NCBI GenBank assembly: GCA_016709025.1
Contig: JADJEQ010000021.1
Location: 47,986 to 111,985 of the forward strand
Direction of reading: 5' to 3'
Origin: Bacteroidales bacterium
GTDB taxonomy: Bacteria; Bacteroidota; Bacteroidia; Bacteroidales; Lentimicrobiaceae
Length of the DNA stretch: 64,000 nucleotides
Position 1 is the first letter of the stretch; every line of letters starts with the position of its first letter. The position numbers and the translations under genes were made by a program. Under the pieces are notes generated by a model. That model was not told the DNA's origin. It worked only from the letters and a program-made list of their open reading frames with translations, and did not search any database. Positions 1 to 9,565 of this stretch are shown in pieces.

Positions 1-72
1 CCAGGCATCTATATTGCCAGGATGCTGAACAGCGATGGCTCATTCACCTCAATGAAATTCAACAGGTTATAA
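1..72 (+). CDS. 3' end of a T9SS-secreted protein (partial)
   Basis: The frame is open from the first base to a TAA at 70-72 and encodes 23 residues beginning PGIYIARMLNSDG and ending SMKFNRL. The pattern G-(I/V)-Y-(I/F)-x-(R/K) followed by a short basic tail is what the last strands of a type A T9SS C-terminal sorting domain look like; compare GIYFLNI and GIYFIKA in genes further along this window. The gene body lies upstream of the window, so nothing can be said of its function beyond probable secretion through the outer membrane and C-terminal processing. Confidence 0.6.
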   Translation, partial: PGIYIARMLNSDGSFTSMKFNRL

Positions 73-425
73 CCTTTCCCCATTCAGATTTTCCTTCCGG
101 TGAAATGCCGGGTTCAATAGCCGGGGAAATCTCTGTATTGAGCAAATTAAGTACTGCGTTCAATCGATTTACCCAGGTAGGCTCCGATTAGGAAAAATAG
201 CTATTGACTGTACACATGACTTGGTTATTTCGTTGACTTACGGGCATTTTCCCGGCTGATTGAGTGATTTTCTTTTTCAAATCACGTTTTTTAGGTAATA
301 AGCAACCAAAGTAAGCGTTAATGGTGCAATAAGTTTTCAAATATCCTTTGTTGATAAATCCGGTTCTGCCATCTCTGTAGGAAACCCCAATAGAGCTAAA
401 TTTACGACATCAAATTGCTCTCAGC
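73..425. other. intergenic, no gene seen
   Basis: About 350 bases without a convincing open frame on either strand. The sequence is AT-rich near the downstream gene. TAAATTTA just upstream of 426 is a weak match to a Bacteroidota -7 box. No hairpin terminator for the upstream gene stands out. Confidence 0.4.
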
Positions 426-3400
426 ATGAAACGAATCTTTTTAACTACGATTTCCGCATTTTCACTCTTGATACAATTTCAGGTTTTCGCCCAGCAAACA
501 GTCCGGTATACCGCACCGGAGGCTGATCAGATCACTGCAACCGACCTGTATTCCAAGGAAAAGTATGGGGCTTCGCGTGATGCATACGCCCGTTTGCAGC
601 CCGCTACAGACCTGTTGATGGGTTTTGATGCCGAAAAGGACTATTACACTTCAGTCAGTGCGGCTGAGCTTCAACATGGAGATGCAGCTTTCCTGTTAAA
701 GGAATTCCTGAAATCCTATCCTGAAAATACCCGTTCAAACCGGGCCTGGTTCCAGCTGGGAAATCTGCAGTTCAGGAACAATAGTTACAGAAGTGCCCTT
801 GATGCATACGAAAAGGTCGACAACTCCGATATGAACGGGGAGGAAAATGCTGAATATACCTTTAAAAGGGGGTATTGCTATTTTAAACAAGGCGATCTGG
901 ATAAAGCCGGCGAAGCATTTTATGAGATCAAGGAACAACAAACCAAATACACAGGACCGGCAAGTTACTATTATGCGCACATCATGTATGCCAGTGGTAA
1001 TTATGAAACAGCCCTCCGCGACTTTTTAAAGCTGCGTGATGATGAAACCTTTAAAAATGTCGCTCCTTATTATATTATTCAGATTTATTACCTGCAGGGC
1101 CGGTTCGACGAGATGCTTGAAATGGCTCAGCCATATCTGAAAGGTCAGCGCAATAAGCGCACCAATGAAATTCTGAGACTCGCCGCCGATGTTAACTACC
1201 GCAAAGGTAACTATGCCGAAGCCATCAGGCTGATGGAAGAGTACCGTACCATCGGCCAAAGCAAGGGAGCACGCGAAGAAAGCTACCTGTTGGGATTTTC
1301 ATACTATAAAACAGGTGCTTATGCCAAAGCAATTCCTGAATTCCAGTCAGTAGCAAACAGTGAAGACAGCCTTTCGCAAAACGCTTATTATCACCTGGCC
1401 GACTGTTACCTGAAGACCGATCAAAAGAAATTTGCATCTGCATCTTTTCTTTCAGCCTGGAAAGTACCCATCAGATCTGAAATTGCGGAGGATGCGTTGT
1501 TCAACTTTGCCAAGCTCTCCATCGAACTTTCCTATAACCCTTACAACGAGGCAATAAAGGCGCTTCAGCAATATCTGACCGAATATCCTTCATCGCCACG
1601 CAGGGATGAGGCCTATACTTACCTCGCCAACCTTTACATGGTGACCCACAACTATCGTGAAGCACTTACCACCCTTGAAAATATTAAAAAACGCAATACT
1701 GCACAAAATGCCATCTATCAGAAAATAAGTTACTTCAGGGGCCTGGAGTTGTTTACCGATAACCAGTTTTTCGATGCCATCGGGCAGTTTATCAAATCGC
1801 TTGATAACCGTTCAGATGAGCAAATCGTCGCCGGTGCTATGTTCTGGACTGCCGAATCGTATTACAGGCTCGACCAGTACGAGATAGCAGCCGATTACTA
1901 TGCCAGGTTTCAGGCCACTGCAGGAGCGGAGAAGTATCCCACTTTCAGTACAGCAAATTACAACCTGGGTTATGCGCATTTTAAGCAAAAGAATTATGCT
2001 GCTGCGAAGCAATCCTTTACCAGGTACACCGAAAGCAGGCCAGCCAATGTGAAGATGTTGAACGACGCACGGCTGAGACTGGCCGATTGCTATTTTATGG
2101 GTAAGCAATACAAGGAGGCTGCCTTGCAATACGATCAGGTTATCCTGGCAAAAGCAACCGATGCGGATTATGCAATTTACCAGAAAGCGGTGATTGCCGG
2201 AGTAGCCGGAGACTATAACCTGAAAGCAAAAACCCTTCAGAAATTATTGTCTGATTATCCGAAATCATCCTATTCGGATAATGCAAGGTTTGAGCTTGGC
2301 CGGACATTCGTGTCGCTAAAGCAAAATGAAGAAGCCCTCACAGCTTTCCAGAGAGTAATTACTGATTTTCCGAAAAGCAGCCTGGTGAAAAATGCCCTGC
2401 TCAATATCGGATTGGTTTATTACAACACCAACCGCGATCAGAAGGCGCTTGAAACATTTAAAAAGGTGGTGAAGGATTATCCGGCTACATCTGAATCACG
2501 CGAGGCCCTGGCTGTTATCCGCAATATTTATGTTGATCTGAACCAGGTTGATAATTTTGTGGAATACACAGCTGACATCCCTTTTGCCAATGTTACCCGT
2601 TCGGAACAGGATTCCTTGACTTTTACCGCGGTTGAAAACCGTTATATGAACGGAGATTGCGCGAAAGCAATGCCGGGCTTTGAAGCTTATTTGCAGAAGT
2701 TCCCGGATGGAATTTTTGCGGTTAACGCCAGTTTCTATAAAGCAGATTGCGAATCGAAGACCGGAAAACTCGCTGAAGCCCTTAAAAGCTATGAGTTTAT
2801 TTTGGGTCGTCCAAGAACCCGGTTTACTGAAAATGCTGCACTGAAAGCTTCAGAGATCCTTTTCGGAATGAAGGAGTTTCAACAGGCACTTGCCATGTAC
2901 CAGCTCCTTGAAGAGAATGCCGAGAACAAGGTAAATGTTACAACAGCGATCACCGGTCAGATGCGGTGCCAGTATTATCTGGGCAACTATGGGCTGGCAA
3001 TTGTAAATGGCCAGCGACTGCAGCAACAGGATCAATTGGTATCGGGTCTGGCAGCAGAAACCAACCTGATCATCGGCAGTTCAGCCAAAGCCCTTGGCCG
3101 GACCGACCTTGCGCGGAGTTCGTTCAATGAAACTGTTAAATTATCGCAGGGTGAAGCCGGTGCCGAAGCCCTTTACGGGCTTGCCGCGATGAGCTACGAT
3201 GAAAAGGATTATAAAAACGCGGAAAAGATCATTTTCAAACTTACCAGCGATTATGCATCCTACGATTATTGGGTAGCCAAAGCATTTATTCTGCTCTCAG
3301 ATGTTTATATAAAAACCGGCAATACATTTCAGGCCAGGCAAACATTACAAAGTATCATCGACAATTATGAAGGGGATGACCTGAAGCAGATTGCCATTGC

Positions 3401-3488
3401 GAAACTTGACCAGATTGTGCAAAATGAAGCCGGAAAACAACCCGGTACCAGCGAATTCGATGACGAAGATGGAATTATAATCAAATAA
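426..3488 (+). CDS. secreted tetratricopeptide-repeat protein, 1020 aa
   Basis: Begins with a Sec signal peptide (MKRIFLTTISAFSLL, hydrophobic core to about residue 20, likely cleavage after VFAQ). The rest, about residues 40-1000, is a near-continuous series of TPR helices with the usual spacing of A, G/Y, Y/F and A, for example WFQLGNLQFRNNSYRSALDAY and NARFELGRTFVSLKQNEEAL. Many repeats are of the YbgF/BamD-like outer-membrane type. It ends in an acidic tail, EFDDEDGIIIK. Such proteins are periplasmic scaffolds. The next gene, an outer-membrane barrel, starts 41 bases after the stop on the same strand, so the two probably form an operon and may act together at the outer membrane; that partnership is inference. 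The exact role is unknown. The start ATG at 426 is supported by the signal peptide following it directly. Confidence 0.9.
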   Translation: MKRIFLTTISAFSLLIQFQVFAQQTVRYTAPEADQITATDLYSKEKYGASRDAYARLQPATDLLMGFDAEKDYYTSVSAAELQHGDAAFLLKEFLKSYPENTRSNRAWFQLGNLQFRNNSYRSALDAYEKVDNSDMNGEENAEYTFKRGYCYFKQGDLDKAGEAFYEIKEQQTKYTGPASYYYAHIMYASGNYETALRDFLKLRDDETFKNVAPYYIIQIYYLQGRFDEMLEMAQPYLKGQRNKRTNEILRLAADVNYRKGNYAEAIRLMEEYRTIGQSKGAREESYLLGFSYYKTGAYAKAIPEFQSVANSEDSLSQNAYYHLADCYLKTDQKKFASASFLSAWKVPIRSEIAEDALFNFAKLSIELSYNPYNEAIKALQQYLTEYPSSPRRDEAYTYLANLYMVTHNYREALTTLENIKKRNTAQNAIYQKISYFRGLELFTDNQFFDAIGQFIKSLDNRSDEQIVAGAMFWTAESYYRLDQYEIAADYYARFQATAGAEKYPTFSTANYNLGYAHFKQKNYAAAKQSFTRYTESRPANVKMLNDARLRLADCYFMGKQYKEAALQYDQVILAKATDADYAIYQKAVIAGVAGDYNLKAKTLQKLLSDYPKSSYSDNARFELGRTFVSLKQNEEALTAFQRVITDFPKSSLVKNALLNIGLVYYNTNRDQKALETFKKVVKDYPATSESREALAVIRNIYVDLNQVDNFVEYTADIPFANVTRSEQDSLTFTAVENRYMNGDCAKAMPGFEAYLQKFPDGIFAVNASFYKADCESKTGKLAEALKSYEFILGRPRTRFTENAALKASEILFGMKEFQQALAMYQLLEENAENKVNVTTAITGQMRCQYYLGNYGLAIVNGQRLQQQDQLVSGLAAETNLIIGSSAKALGRTDLARSSFNETVKLSQGEAGAEALYGLAAMSYDEKDYKNAEKIIFKLTSDYASYDYWVAKAFILLSDVYIKTGNTFQARQTLQSIIDNYEGDDLKQIAIAKLDQIVQNEAGKQPGTSEFDDEDGIIIK

Positions 3489-3529
3489 GGTGTATAACCG
3501 GCATTCACCATGCAACCCACTTAAAAATC

Positions 3530-5221
3530 ATGAAAACTAACATAAAATCTTTCGCTGGCAAAATCATCCTCCTGCTGTTAACGGTGCTCCCCGTCTTTAA
3601 TTCAGCGCTCTTTGCGCAGGGAATTAATGAGCAGGTAACAGTTGTGGCAGCATTCGAACCTACAGTGCCCGAAGCAGAAAAGATCACCATCAGTCCTTCA
3701 CCTGACGAAACAACGGTGAAGCTTCCTGTAATGACCTATTCAATCGATCCGCTGCAGATGGAAACAACGCTAAAACCGGATGATATTACTGCCGTGAAAC
3801 TGGTTGGAGAACCCCAGAAAAAGCTCTACCGGAATTATGCAAAAGTTGGTTTTGGTAATTATACGACGCCTTATGCAGAGTTCTTTGCCGGGTCGCTCCG
3901 TTCAAAAACCACTGCCTTTGGGATACATATGAAGCATTTATCATCGTCCGGTAAGATAAAGGATTACCCCAAAAGCAGCAACAGCCTGAACCTGATTCAA
4001 CTCAACGGACAGCAATTTACCGACAACCATACCATCAGTGCAGAAGCCGGATATCGCAGAAATGTGGTTCATCACTATGGTTTCAGGCCGGCTGAATTTG
4101 ATTTTCCGGTCGATGAAGACGGACTTAAACAACGTTTCAACAGGCTGAATGCTTCGGCAGGAATAAAATCCAATTACACCGATCCCGATCAGCTTAACCA
4201 CCGGCTTTCAATGGCGTTCAGCAACATCGGAGATCTGTTTGAAACCCGTGAATCGTTGATTTCAATCAGAGCTGCAGCCGATAAAAGGTTTGAGCTTTTT
4301 GACCTGACCGACTACCAGGCGCTCAGTTTTGAAACCAACCTTGATTTCAGTGGTTACAAAGACAGCACGCTCAAACAAAAAAGCGCCTTGTTGTCATTCA
4401 AGCCATCCATCAGCACTGAATTCAATGAGTATAAAGTATTGTTTGGCCTTGATTTCACCATTCAGGTTGATTCCATTTCGAAAGCATATCTTTTCCCCTT
4501 CCTTGAAGGGCAGGTGCGCGCGCTGGAGGATCAGCTGGTAATTACGGCCGGTATCACCGGAGGAATTGCCCGTAAAGGCTTTGATGAACTCAGCGATGTA
4601 AATCCTTTCATACAATCGGTGCTTCCGCTTCAATATACCCGGGAGAAGTTTTCATTTTATGCCGGAGCCAGGGCCAGGGCCGGAAAGCATATAAACCTGA
4701 CTGCCTCGTTCCGGACCAGCAGCGTTGAAGATGAAGCTTTTTTCGTAAACGACCCGGAACTGCCTCTTTTTAACCGTTTTACCATTGTTTATAACGATGG
4801 TAGCGTACTGAAGGGCCGGTTTGAAGCTGAATATCAGACAGCCGAACGCATCAGGGTAAAGGCATTCGCAGGATTTGAAAAATGGTCACTTACCAACGGG
4901 GAAGATGCCTGGCACAGGCCTGTATCCACTTTTGGTGCAGATGCTTATTATGACATCCAGAAAAAAATTATCGCACGTGCCGGCTTTACCTCCAGCGGAA
5001 AACAGCTGGCACGTATCCCTTCGGCCGACAGGGAAGCAGGATTTGTTGCAGAAACCGTCAAGGGTTATACCGATCTGCATCTGGGCGTGGAGTATCGCTA
5101 CACAAAGCTGCTTTCTGCCTTCCTGAACTTCAGCAACATTTTTGGCACCCGCTATTATCAATGGTATAATTATCCGGGCTACAGGTTTCAGCTGATGGGC
5201 GGTGTTTCCTATTCTTTCTGA
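3530..5221 (+). CDS. outer-membrane beta-barrel protein (TonB-receptor-like), 563 aa
   Basis: Starts with a signal peptide ending near residue 30 (NSALFAQ). A short periplasmic segment, about residues 31-95, contains VTVVAAFEPTVPEAEKI, then come alternating amphipathic strands with frequent aromatic residues at strand ends, closing in GGVSYSF. The terminal Phe is the usual last residue of an outer-membrane barrel. It is shorter than a true TonB-dependent receptor (700 or more residues) and shows no obvious plug domain or TonB box, so it is a barrel of related type and not a classical SusC/TonB receptor. It follows the TPR gene by 41 bases with no terminator between them and probably shares its transcript. 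Substrate and function are not visible. The repeat array begins right after the stop. Confidence 0.75.
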   Translation: MKTNIKSFAGKIILLLLTVLPVFNSALFAQGINEQVTVVAAFEPTVPEAEKITISPSPDETTVKLPVMTYSIDPLQMETTLKPDDITAVKLVGEPQKKLYRNYAKVGFGNYTTPYAEFFAGSLRSKTTAFGIHMKHLSSSGKIKDYPKSSNSLNLIQLNGQQFTDNHTISAEAGYRRNVVHHYGFRPAEFDFPVDEDGLKQRFNRLNASAGIKSNYTDPDQLNHRLSMAFSNIGDLFETRESLISIRAAADKRFELFDLTDYQALSFETNLDFSGYKDSTLKQKSALLSFKPSISTEFNEYKVLFGLDFTIQVDSISKAYLFPFLEGQVRALEDQLVITAGITGGIARKGFDELSDVNPFIQSVLPLQYTREKFSFYAGARARAGKHINLTASFRTSSVEDEAFFVNDPELPLFNRFTIVYNDGSVLKGRFEAEYQTAERIRVKAFAGFEKWSLTNGEDAWHRPVSTFGADAYYDIQKKIIARAGFTSSGKQLARIPSADREAGFVAETVKGYTDLHLGVEYRYTKLLSAFLNFSNIFGTRYYQWYNYPGYRFQLMGGVSYSF

Positions 5222-5265
5222 AGGCTGTTTACGATTGTCTGAAAATGCCGGTGCTTTTTTGTAAA

Positions 5266-6061
5266 GGCACTGTCGCAAGTCTTATGTCCGCAAACCCTCT
5301 TTAAAAAAGTGCTGGCGCAAGTCTGCGACTTATGCCATGAAAGCCTCTTTAAAAAAGAGCGGCGCAAGTCTGTGACTTGTGCCCGGATTCTGTAATTTGT
5401 GATAAGCCTTGTAAAGAAAATAGTGCTGGCGCAAGTCTGTGACTTGTGCCTCAACTATTCCGAAATTGGACTCATCGCAGAGACTTTGAATGCTCGCAAT
5501 GAATGAAATCCTATCGTATTTGCCTGTAAAATGAAATGGCACAAGTCACAGACTTGCGCCAGCGACAGCCATCGACCAGCAACCAGCAACTGTGACATGT
5601 GGCTGGATTCTGTAATTTGTTAAAAGCCCTTTAAAGAAAACAGTGCTGGCGCAAGTCTGTGACTTGTGCCTGGATTCTAATTTGTGATAAGCCTTTTAAA
5701 GAAAATAGTGCTGGCGCAAGTCTGTGACTTGTGCCTCAACTATTCCGAAATTGGACTCATCGCAGAGACTTTGAATGCTCGCAATGAATGAAATCCTATC
5801 GTATTTGCCTGTAAAATGAAATGGCACAAGTCGCACTGCGCAGCGGTTCTGTTTGTTAAAAGCCCTTTAAAAAAAGGTGCTGGCGCAAGTCTGTGCGCCC
5901 TTGAATGCTCCAATGAATGAAATCCTATCATTGCCTGTAAGATGGCACAAGTCACAGACTTGCGCCAGCGACTTTGAATGTTAACAATTGAATGAAATCT
6001 CATTCCATTAGCCTGTAACATGGATTGGAAAATAAATTGTCACAAGTCACAGACTTGCGCC
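5266..6061. repeat. REP-like palindromic repeat array
   Basis: About ten full or partial copies of a 23-base imperfect palindrome with arms GGCGCAAGTC and GACTTGTGCC around a 3-base centre. Clear copies lie at 5314-5336, 5361-5383, 5428-5450, 5648-5670 and 5713-5735. Copies in the opposite sense are at 5538-5560, 5944-5966 and about 6040-6061. Degenerate copies occur near 5269, 5823 and 5882. The copies alternate in orientation and are spaced by short AT-rich linkers (for example TTTAAAGAAAA), an arrangement like bacterial REP/BIME arrays. Small frames through this stretch are translations of the repeat and not genes. Confidence 0.85.
5398..5833. repeat. direct repeat of about 150 bp (5398-5548 and 5683-5833)
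   Basis: Within the REP array, the block beginning GTGATAAGCCTT and ending at ATGGCACAAGTC appears twice, about 285 bases apart, nearly identical apart from a G/T change in the first linker. It includes two REP palindromes and the unique linker TTCCGAAATTGGACTC. This indicates a recent segmental duplication or an unequal exchange inside the array. Confidence 0.8.
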
Positions 6062-6187
6062 AGCGACAACCAGCGACCAGCCACCAGCAACCAGCCACCA
6101 GCAACCAGCGACCAGCAACCAGCGACCAGCCACCAGCCACCAGCGACCAGCAACCAGCAACCAGCAACCAGCAACCAGCAACCAGCG
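6061..6187. repeat. CCAGC(A/G)A-type short tandem repeat
   Basis: Roughly 18 copies of a 7-base unit of the form CAGCAAC / CAGCGAC / CAGCCAC. It lies directly after the last REP palindrome and about 220 bases before gyrB. The frames through it on both strands are repetitive peptides and are not considered genes. Confidence 0.85.
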
Positions 6188-6369
6188 ACTATTCAGAATT
6201 CCGGATAAGGCTGAAATTTCGCATTTTTTTTGCAATTTAAGTTATCCTGAAACCATAGTCCTTGCTGTAAAGATCTGATAAATCAGCTTCATAATAAAAT
6301 CATCTTTTTTGTTCATAACTTCCTGTTAATTTGAAGCATTCCGGATGTAAAACCTAAGCTAAAAAAACG

Positions 6370-6377
6370 TACCTTTG
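6370..6377 (+). promoter_or_regulatory. candidate -7 box for gyrB
   Basis: TACCTTTG matches the Bacteroidota primary sigma -7 consensus TAnnTTTG and ends 32 bases before the gyrB ATG at 6410. No TTTG -33 box is visible at the usual spacing. Confidence 0.5.
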
Positions 6378-6409
6378 CATACTTCGAAATATACACTATT
6401 AAACTGAAT

Positions 6410-8401
6410 ATGAACGAATTAAATAATCCTACTGAATCAACCGGAGCTGGCAGCAGAATTGGTACCGGCAACGGCAATTACACTGCAGAAAATATACAGG
6501 TTTTAGAAGGGCTCGAAGCTGTCCGTAAGCGTCCTGCCATGTACATCGGGGATATCAGTTCACGTGGGTTGCATCATCTTGTTTACGAGGTTATCGACAA
6601 CTCAATTGATGAAGCGCTGGCAGGTTATTGCAATAACATTGAAGTAATCATCCATACTGATAATTCAATAACGGTTAGTGATAATGGGCGTGGTATTCCC
6701 ACCGACCTTCACGAAAAGGAGAATCGTTCGGCCCTGGAAGTTGTTATGACCGTGCTGCACGCCGGTGGTAAATTTGACAAAGGCTCCTATAAAGTTTCCG
6801 GTGGTTTGCACGGAGTTGGTGTTTCCTGCGTCAACGCGCTTTCATCTGATCTTAAAGTAACTGTTTACAGGGAAGGGAAAATATTTGAGCAGGATTATCA
6901 GATCGGGAAACCGCTTTATCCTGTAAAAGTAGTGGGTACATCTGACAAAACAGGCACAACCGTGCATTTCAAGCCCGATAACACCATTTTTACACTTGAA
7001 GTTTACGATTTTGAAATCCTTGCTTCCCGTCTGCGTGAACTGGCATTTCTGAACAAGCGCATCCGCCTCTCCATTGAGGATGAACGGGAAGTTGACGAAA
7101 CGGGCAAAAATATTTCAGCGGTCTTTTATTCCGAGAACGGCTTACGCGACTTTATTGAATACCTTGACGGGATGCGCGAAAAACTCATGCCGGAACCGAT
7201 CTATATTGAAGGTGAAAAGAATGATATACCGGTTGAAATCGCCATGCAGTATAATACTTCATTCAGCGAAAACATCCACTCTTACGTCAACAATATCAAC
7301 ACCCACGAGGGTGGAACACACCTTGCCGGATTCCGCAGGGGGCTTACCCGCACACTGAAGAGCTATGCCGATAAATCCGGGATGCTTTCGAAACTCAAAT
7401 TTGATATCAGTGGCGATGATTTCCGCGAAGGACTCACGGCAATCATCTCTGTTAAAGTGCAGGAACCGCAGTTCGAAGGTCAGACCAAAACCAAACTTGG
7501 TAACAACGAGGTGATGGGCGCCGTTGATGTGCTTGTTTCCGAACTGCTTACCTATTACCTTGAAGAACACCCCAAGGAAGCCCGCACCATTGTGAACAAA
7601 GTGATTCTTGCTGCCACGGCCCGCCATGCTGCCCGCAAGGCCCGCGAACTGGTGCAGCGCAAGAATGTCTTGTCAGGATCGGGATTGCCCGGTAAACTGG
7701 CCGATTGCAGCGAACGCGATCCGGCATTGTGTGAAATATACCTCGTGGAGGGAGACTCTGCAGGTGGAACGGCCAAACAGGGCCGTGACCGTAAGTTTCA
7801 GGCCATCCTGCCACTCAGGGGAAAAATCCTGAATGTGGAAAAAGCAATGCAGCACAAGATCTTCGACAACGAGGAAATCAAGAATATCTTCACAGCATTG
7901 GGTATTTCTATCGGTACTGAAGAGGACAGCAAAGCACTCAACCTTACCAAATTGCGTTATCATAAGGTAGTGATTATGACCGATGCCGATGTTGACGGTA
8001 GCCATATTGCCACCCTTATTCTTACTTTCTTTTTCAGATACATGAAAGAACTGATTGAGAACGGATACGTGTACATTGCCACACCACCCCTTTATCTCAT
8101 TAAAAAAGGGAACAATGAGCGTTATTGCTGGAACGAGGAAGAACGTCAGGCTTATGTTGCCGAGCTCAGCGGCGGAAAGGAAAGCACCGTTCACATCCAG
8201 CGCTACAAAGGTTTGGGAGAAATGAACGCGGAGCAACTCTGGTTAACCACCATGAATCCGGAATTCAGGACCCTGAGGCAGGTAAACATAGACAATGGGA
8301 CTGAAGCCGACCGTATCTTCTCGATGCTGATGGGCGATGAAGTGCCTCCTCGCCGCGATTTTATTGAGAAAAACGCAAAATATGCGAAGATTGACGTCTA
8401 G
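6410..8401 (+). CDS. gyrB: DNA gyrase subunit B
   Basis: ATPase subunit of DNA gyrase, which with GyrA introduces negative supercoils into DNA. All marks of the family are present. The GHKL ATPase motifs are EVIDNSIDEALAG (about residues 60-72), DNGRGIP (about 96) and GGLHGVG (about 127). A transducer domain follows. The TOPRIM domain has EGDSAGG near residue 446 and DADVDGSH near 524, followed by the C-terminal LRQVNID and PPRRDFIE segments typical of GyrB. At 663 aa it is the short form lacking the long insertion of enterobacterial GyrB, as is usual in Bacteroidota. QTKTKLGN and the tail favour GyrB over ParE. It has about 25 variable residues before the conserved TAENIQVLEGLEAVRKRPAM. It stands alone, with its own likely promoter and terminator. 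Confidence 0.97.
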   Translation: MNELNNPTESTGAGSRIGTGNGNYTAENIQVLEGLEAVRKRPAMYIGDISSRGLHHLVYEVIDNSIDEALAGYCNNIEVIIHTDNSITVSDNGRGIPTDLHEKENRSALEVVMTVLHAGGKFDKGSYKVSGGLHGVGVSCVNALSSDLKVTVYREGKIFEQDYQIGKPLYPVKVVGTSDKTGTTVHFKPDNTIFTLEVYDFEILASRLRELAFLNKRIRLSIEDEREVDETGKNISAVFYSENGLRDFIEYLDGMREKLMPEPIYIEGEKNDIPVEIAMQYNTSFSENIHSYVNNINTHEGGTHLAGFRRGLTRTLKSYADKSGMLSKLKFDISGDDFREGLTAIISVKVQEPQFEGQTKTKLGNNEVMGAVDVLVSELLTYYLEEHPKEARTIVNKVILAATARHAARKARELVQRKNVLSGSGLPGKLADCSERDPALCEIYLVEGDSAGGTAKQGRDRKFQAILPLRGKILNVEKAMQHKIFDNEEIKNIFTALGISIGTEEDSKALNLTKLRYHKVVIMTDADVDGSHIATLILTFFFRYMKELIENGYVYIATPPLYLIKKGNNERYCWNEEERQAYVAELSGGKESTVHIQRYKGLGEMNAEQLWLTTMNPEFRTLRQVNIDNGTEADRIFSMLMGDEVPPRRDFIEKNAKYAKIDV

Positions 8402-8421
8402 ACCCGTCAAATGAATTAATT

Positions 8422-8449
8422 AAACCGGCCGCGATGCCGGTTTTTTTTT
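8422..8449 (+). terminator. rho-independent terminator of gyrB
   Basis: Stem AAACCGGC (8422-8429) pairs with GCCGGTTT (8436-8443) around a 6-base loop and runs into nine T residues. It lies 21 bases after the gyrB stop. The remaining ~300 bases to the next gene show no other feature. Confidence 0.9.
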
Positions 8450-8746
8450 GTCATTCAATCTGATGTCCTGATTTTAAGCCGACCCGGAGATCACTGAAAT
8501 ATACGGATCTAAAGCCAATACCTGTGGTTCATTTCCTCCGGATTAAATCGGTTTTCTTCAAATCAGGACATTGTTTTCAATCAAAGTCTCATACTTTTCA
8601 GGCTCATTTTTCGTTTTAATTACTCCGTAAACCAACAGTTTTCGATTGACCAGCCTGTGATTTTTTCAAGCACCGGTAAAATTTTCGAAAAAAATGGCGC
8701 AACTTTTGCTTTGGCAGGAAATCTTGTTTTTTAAACAGCAATCTAC

Positions 8747-9223
8747 ATGAAAAAGAGGGTTTTTTTATTCACCATCCTGTTAACAGCCTTTACCACCATG
8801 GGAATGGCTCAGAACTATTCAACCGGGGCCGGCTTCCGACTGGGCAGTTTTAGTGGAATTACCGTAAAACATTTTATCTCCGGAACCAATGCTCTCGAAG
8901 GTATTGCATCCTTTCGCTGGGGCGGATTTGCAATCACCGGACTCTATGAATGGCAAAAACCAATCAGAGGTGCCAGGAACCTTGACTATTTCCTTGGCCT
9001 TGGCGGACACATCGGCTTCTGGGGCGACGAGTACTACTGGCACGATGATGGGCACCCCGGCTCGTATACCATCATCGGTGTAGATTTTATTGCCGGACTG
9101 GAATATACATTCCCCGGAGTTCCATTCAACGTCGGGCTTGACTGGAAGCCAGCCTTCAACCTGATCGGTGATACCCACTGGTGGGGCGACGGGTTGGCTA
9201 TATCAATAAGATATACCTTTTAG
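8747..9223 (+). CDS. small outer-membrane beta-barrel protein, 158 aa
   Basis: Signal peptide MKKRVFLFTILLTAF...GMAQ (about 22 residues), then a Gly/Trp/Tyr-rich mature part. Alternating strands such as GFRLGSFSGITVKHF, YFLGLGGHIGFWG and FNVGLDWKPAFNL resemble an eight-stranded barrel of the OmpW/OmpX size class, and the protein ends ISIRYTF with a terminal Phe. Family not recognised with certainty. It stands alone between gyrB and a convergent esterase. The ATG at 8747 is chosen because the signal peptide begins there. Function unknown; a structural or protective membrane role is only inference. Confidence 0.75.
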   Translation: MKKRVFLFTILLTAFTTMGMAQNYSTGAGFRLGSFSGITVKHFISGTNALEGIASFRWGGFAITGLYEWQKPIRGARNLDYFLGLGGHIGFWGDEYYWHDDGHPGSYTIIGVDFIAGLEYTFPGVPFNVGLDWKPAFNLIGDTHWWGDGLAISIRYTF

Positions 9224-9565
9224 GTTAAGCTCAAAGTCAAAAGTATAAAGCTTAAAGTTGAATTGGTGTATTAATATTAATCATTGGGAAATTAACCTTC
9301 GCTTCTCTTTAAAACTAACATTCGCATCAGATAAAAGCTCAAACCTGCCCGCGGCAGGCGGGGTTAAAAGTGTAAAGTTTAAAGTAAAATTGGGTTTAGT
9401 GTTAGTCCAGTGAAATTAACTTTCTCTTCTCAAAAACATACCCTTAGCGTCCTCGCTAAGGGTTTCTCAACTTTCTCAAACAATTACTCACCTATATTTG
9501 TTATAGGTCTGATTTTCAGAACTATCAAGGTGAAAAATAAGAAACCCAACGTTTCGAACGAATTC
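9224..9565. other. intergenic with low-complexity sequence
   Basis: Contains repeated AAAGTxTAAAG-type words and one clear hairpin (listed separately). The frame at 9410-9643 overlaps the end of the esterase on the other strand and has no coding character. Confidence 0.5.
9441..9462 (-). terminator. hairpin, probable terminator of the esterase gene
   Basis: Perfect 9-bp stem CCCTTAGCG / CGCTAAGGG with a TCCT loop. Read on the minus strand it lies about 100 bases after the esterase stop and is followed by TATGTTTTTG. The distance makes the assignment moderate. Confidence 0.45.

Noticed and set aside
5266..6061. CRISPR array as an explanation of the regular repeats near gyrB
   Set aside because: Repeats are palindromic, alternate in orientation, and are separated by similar and irregular linkers instead of unique spacers; no cas gene is present.
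6020..6240. Short frames with NQQPATS-like repeats on both strands
   Set aside because: They translate the CAGCAAC tandem repeat; no start context or domain.
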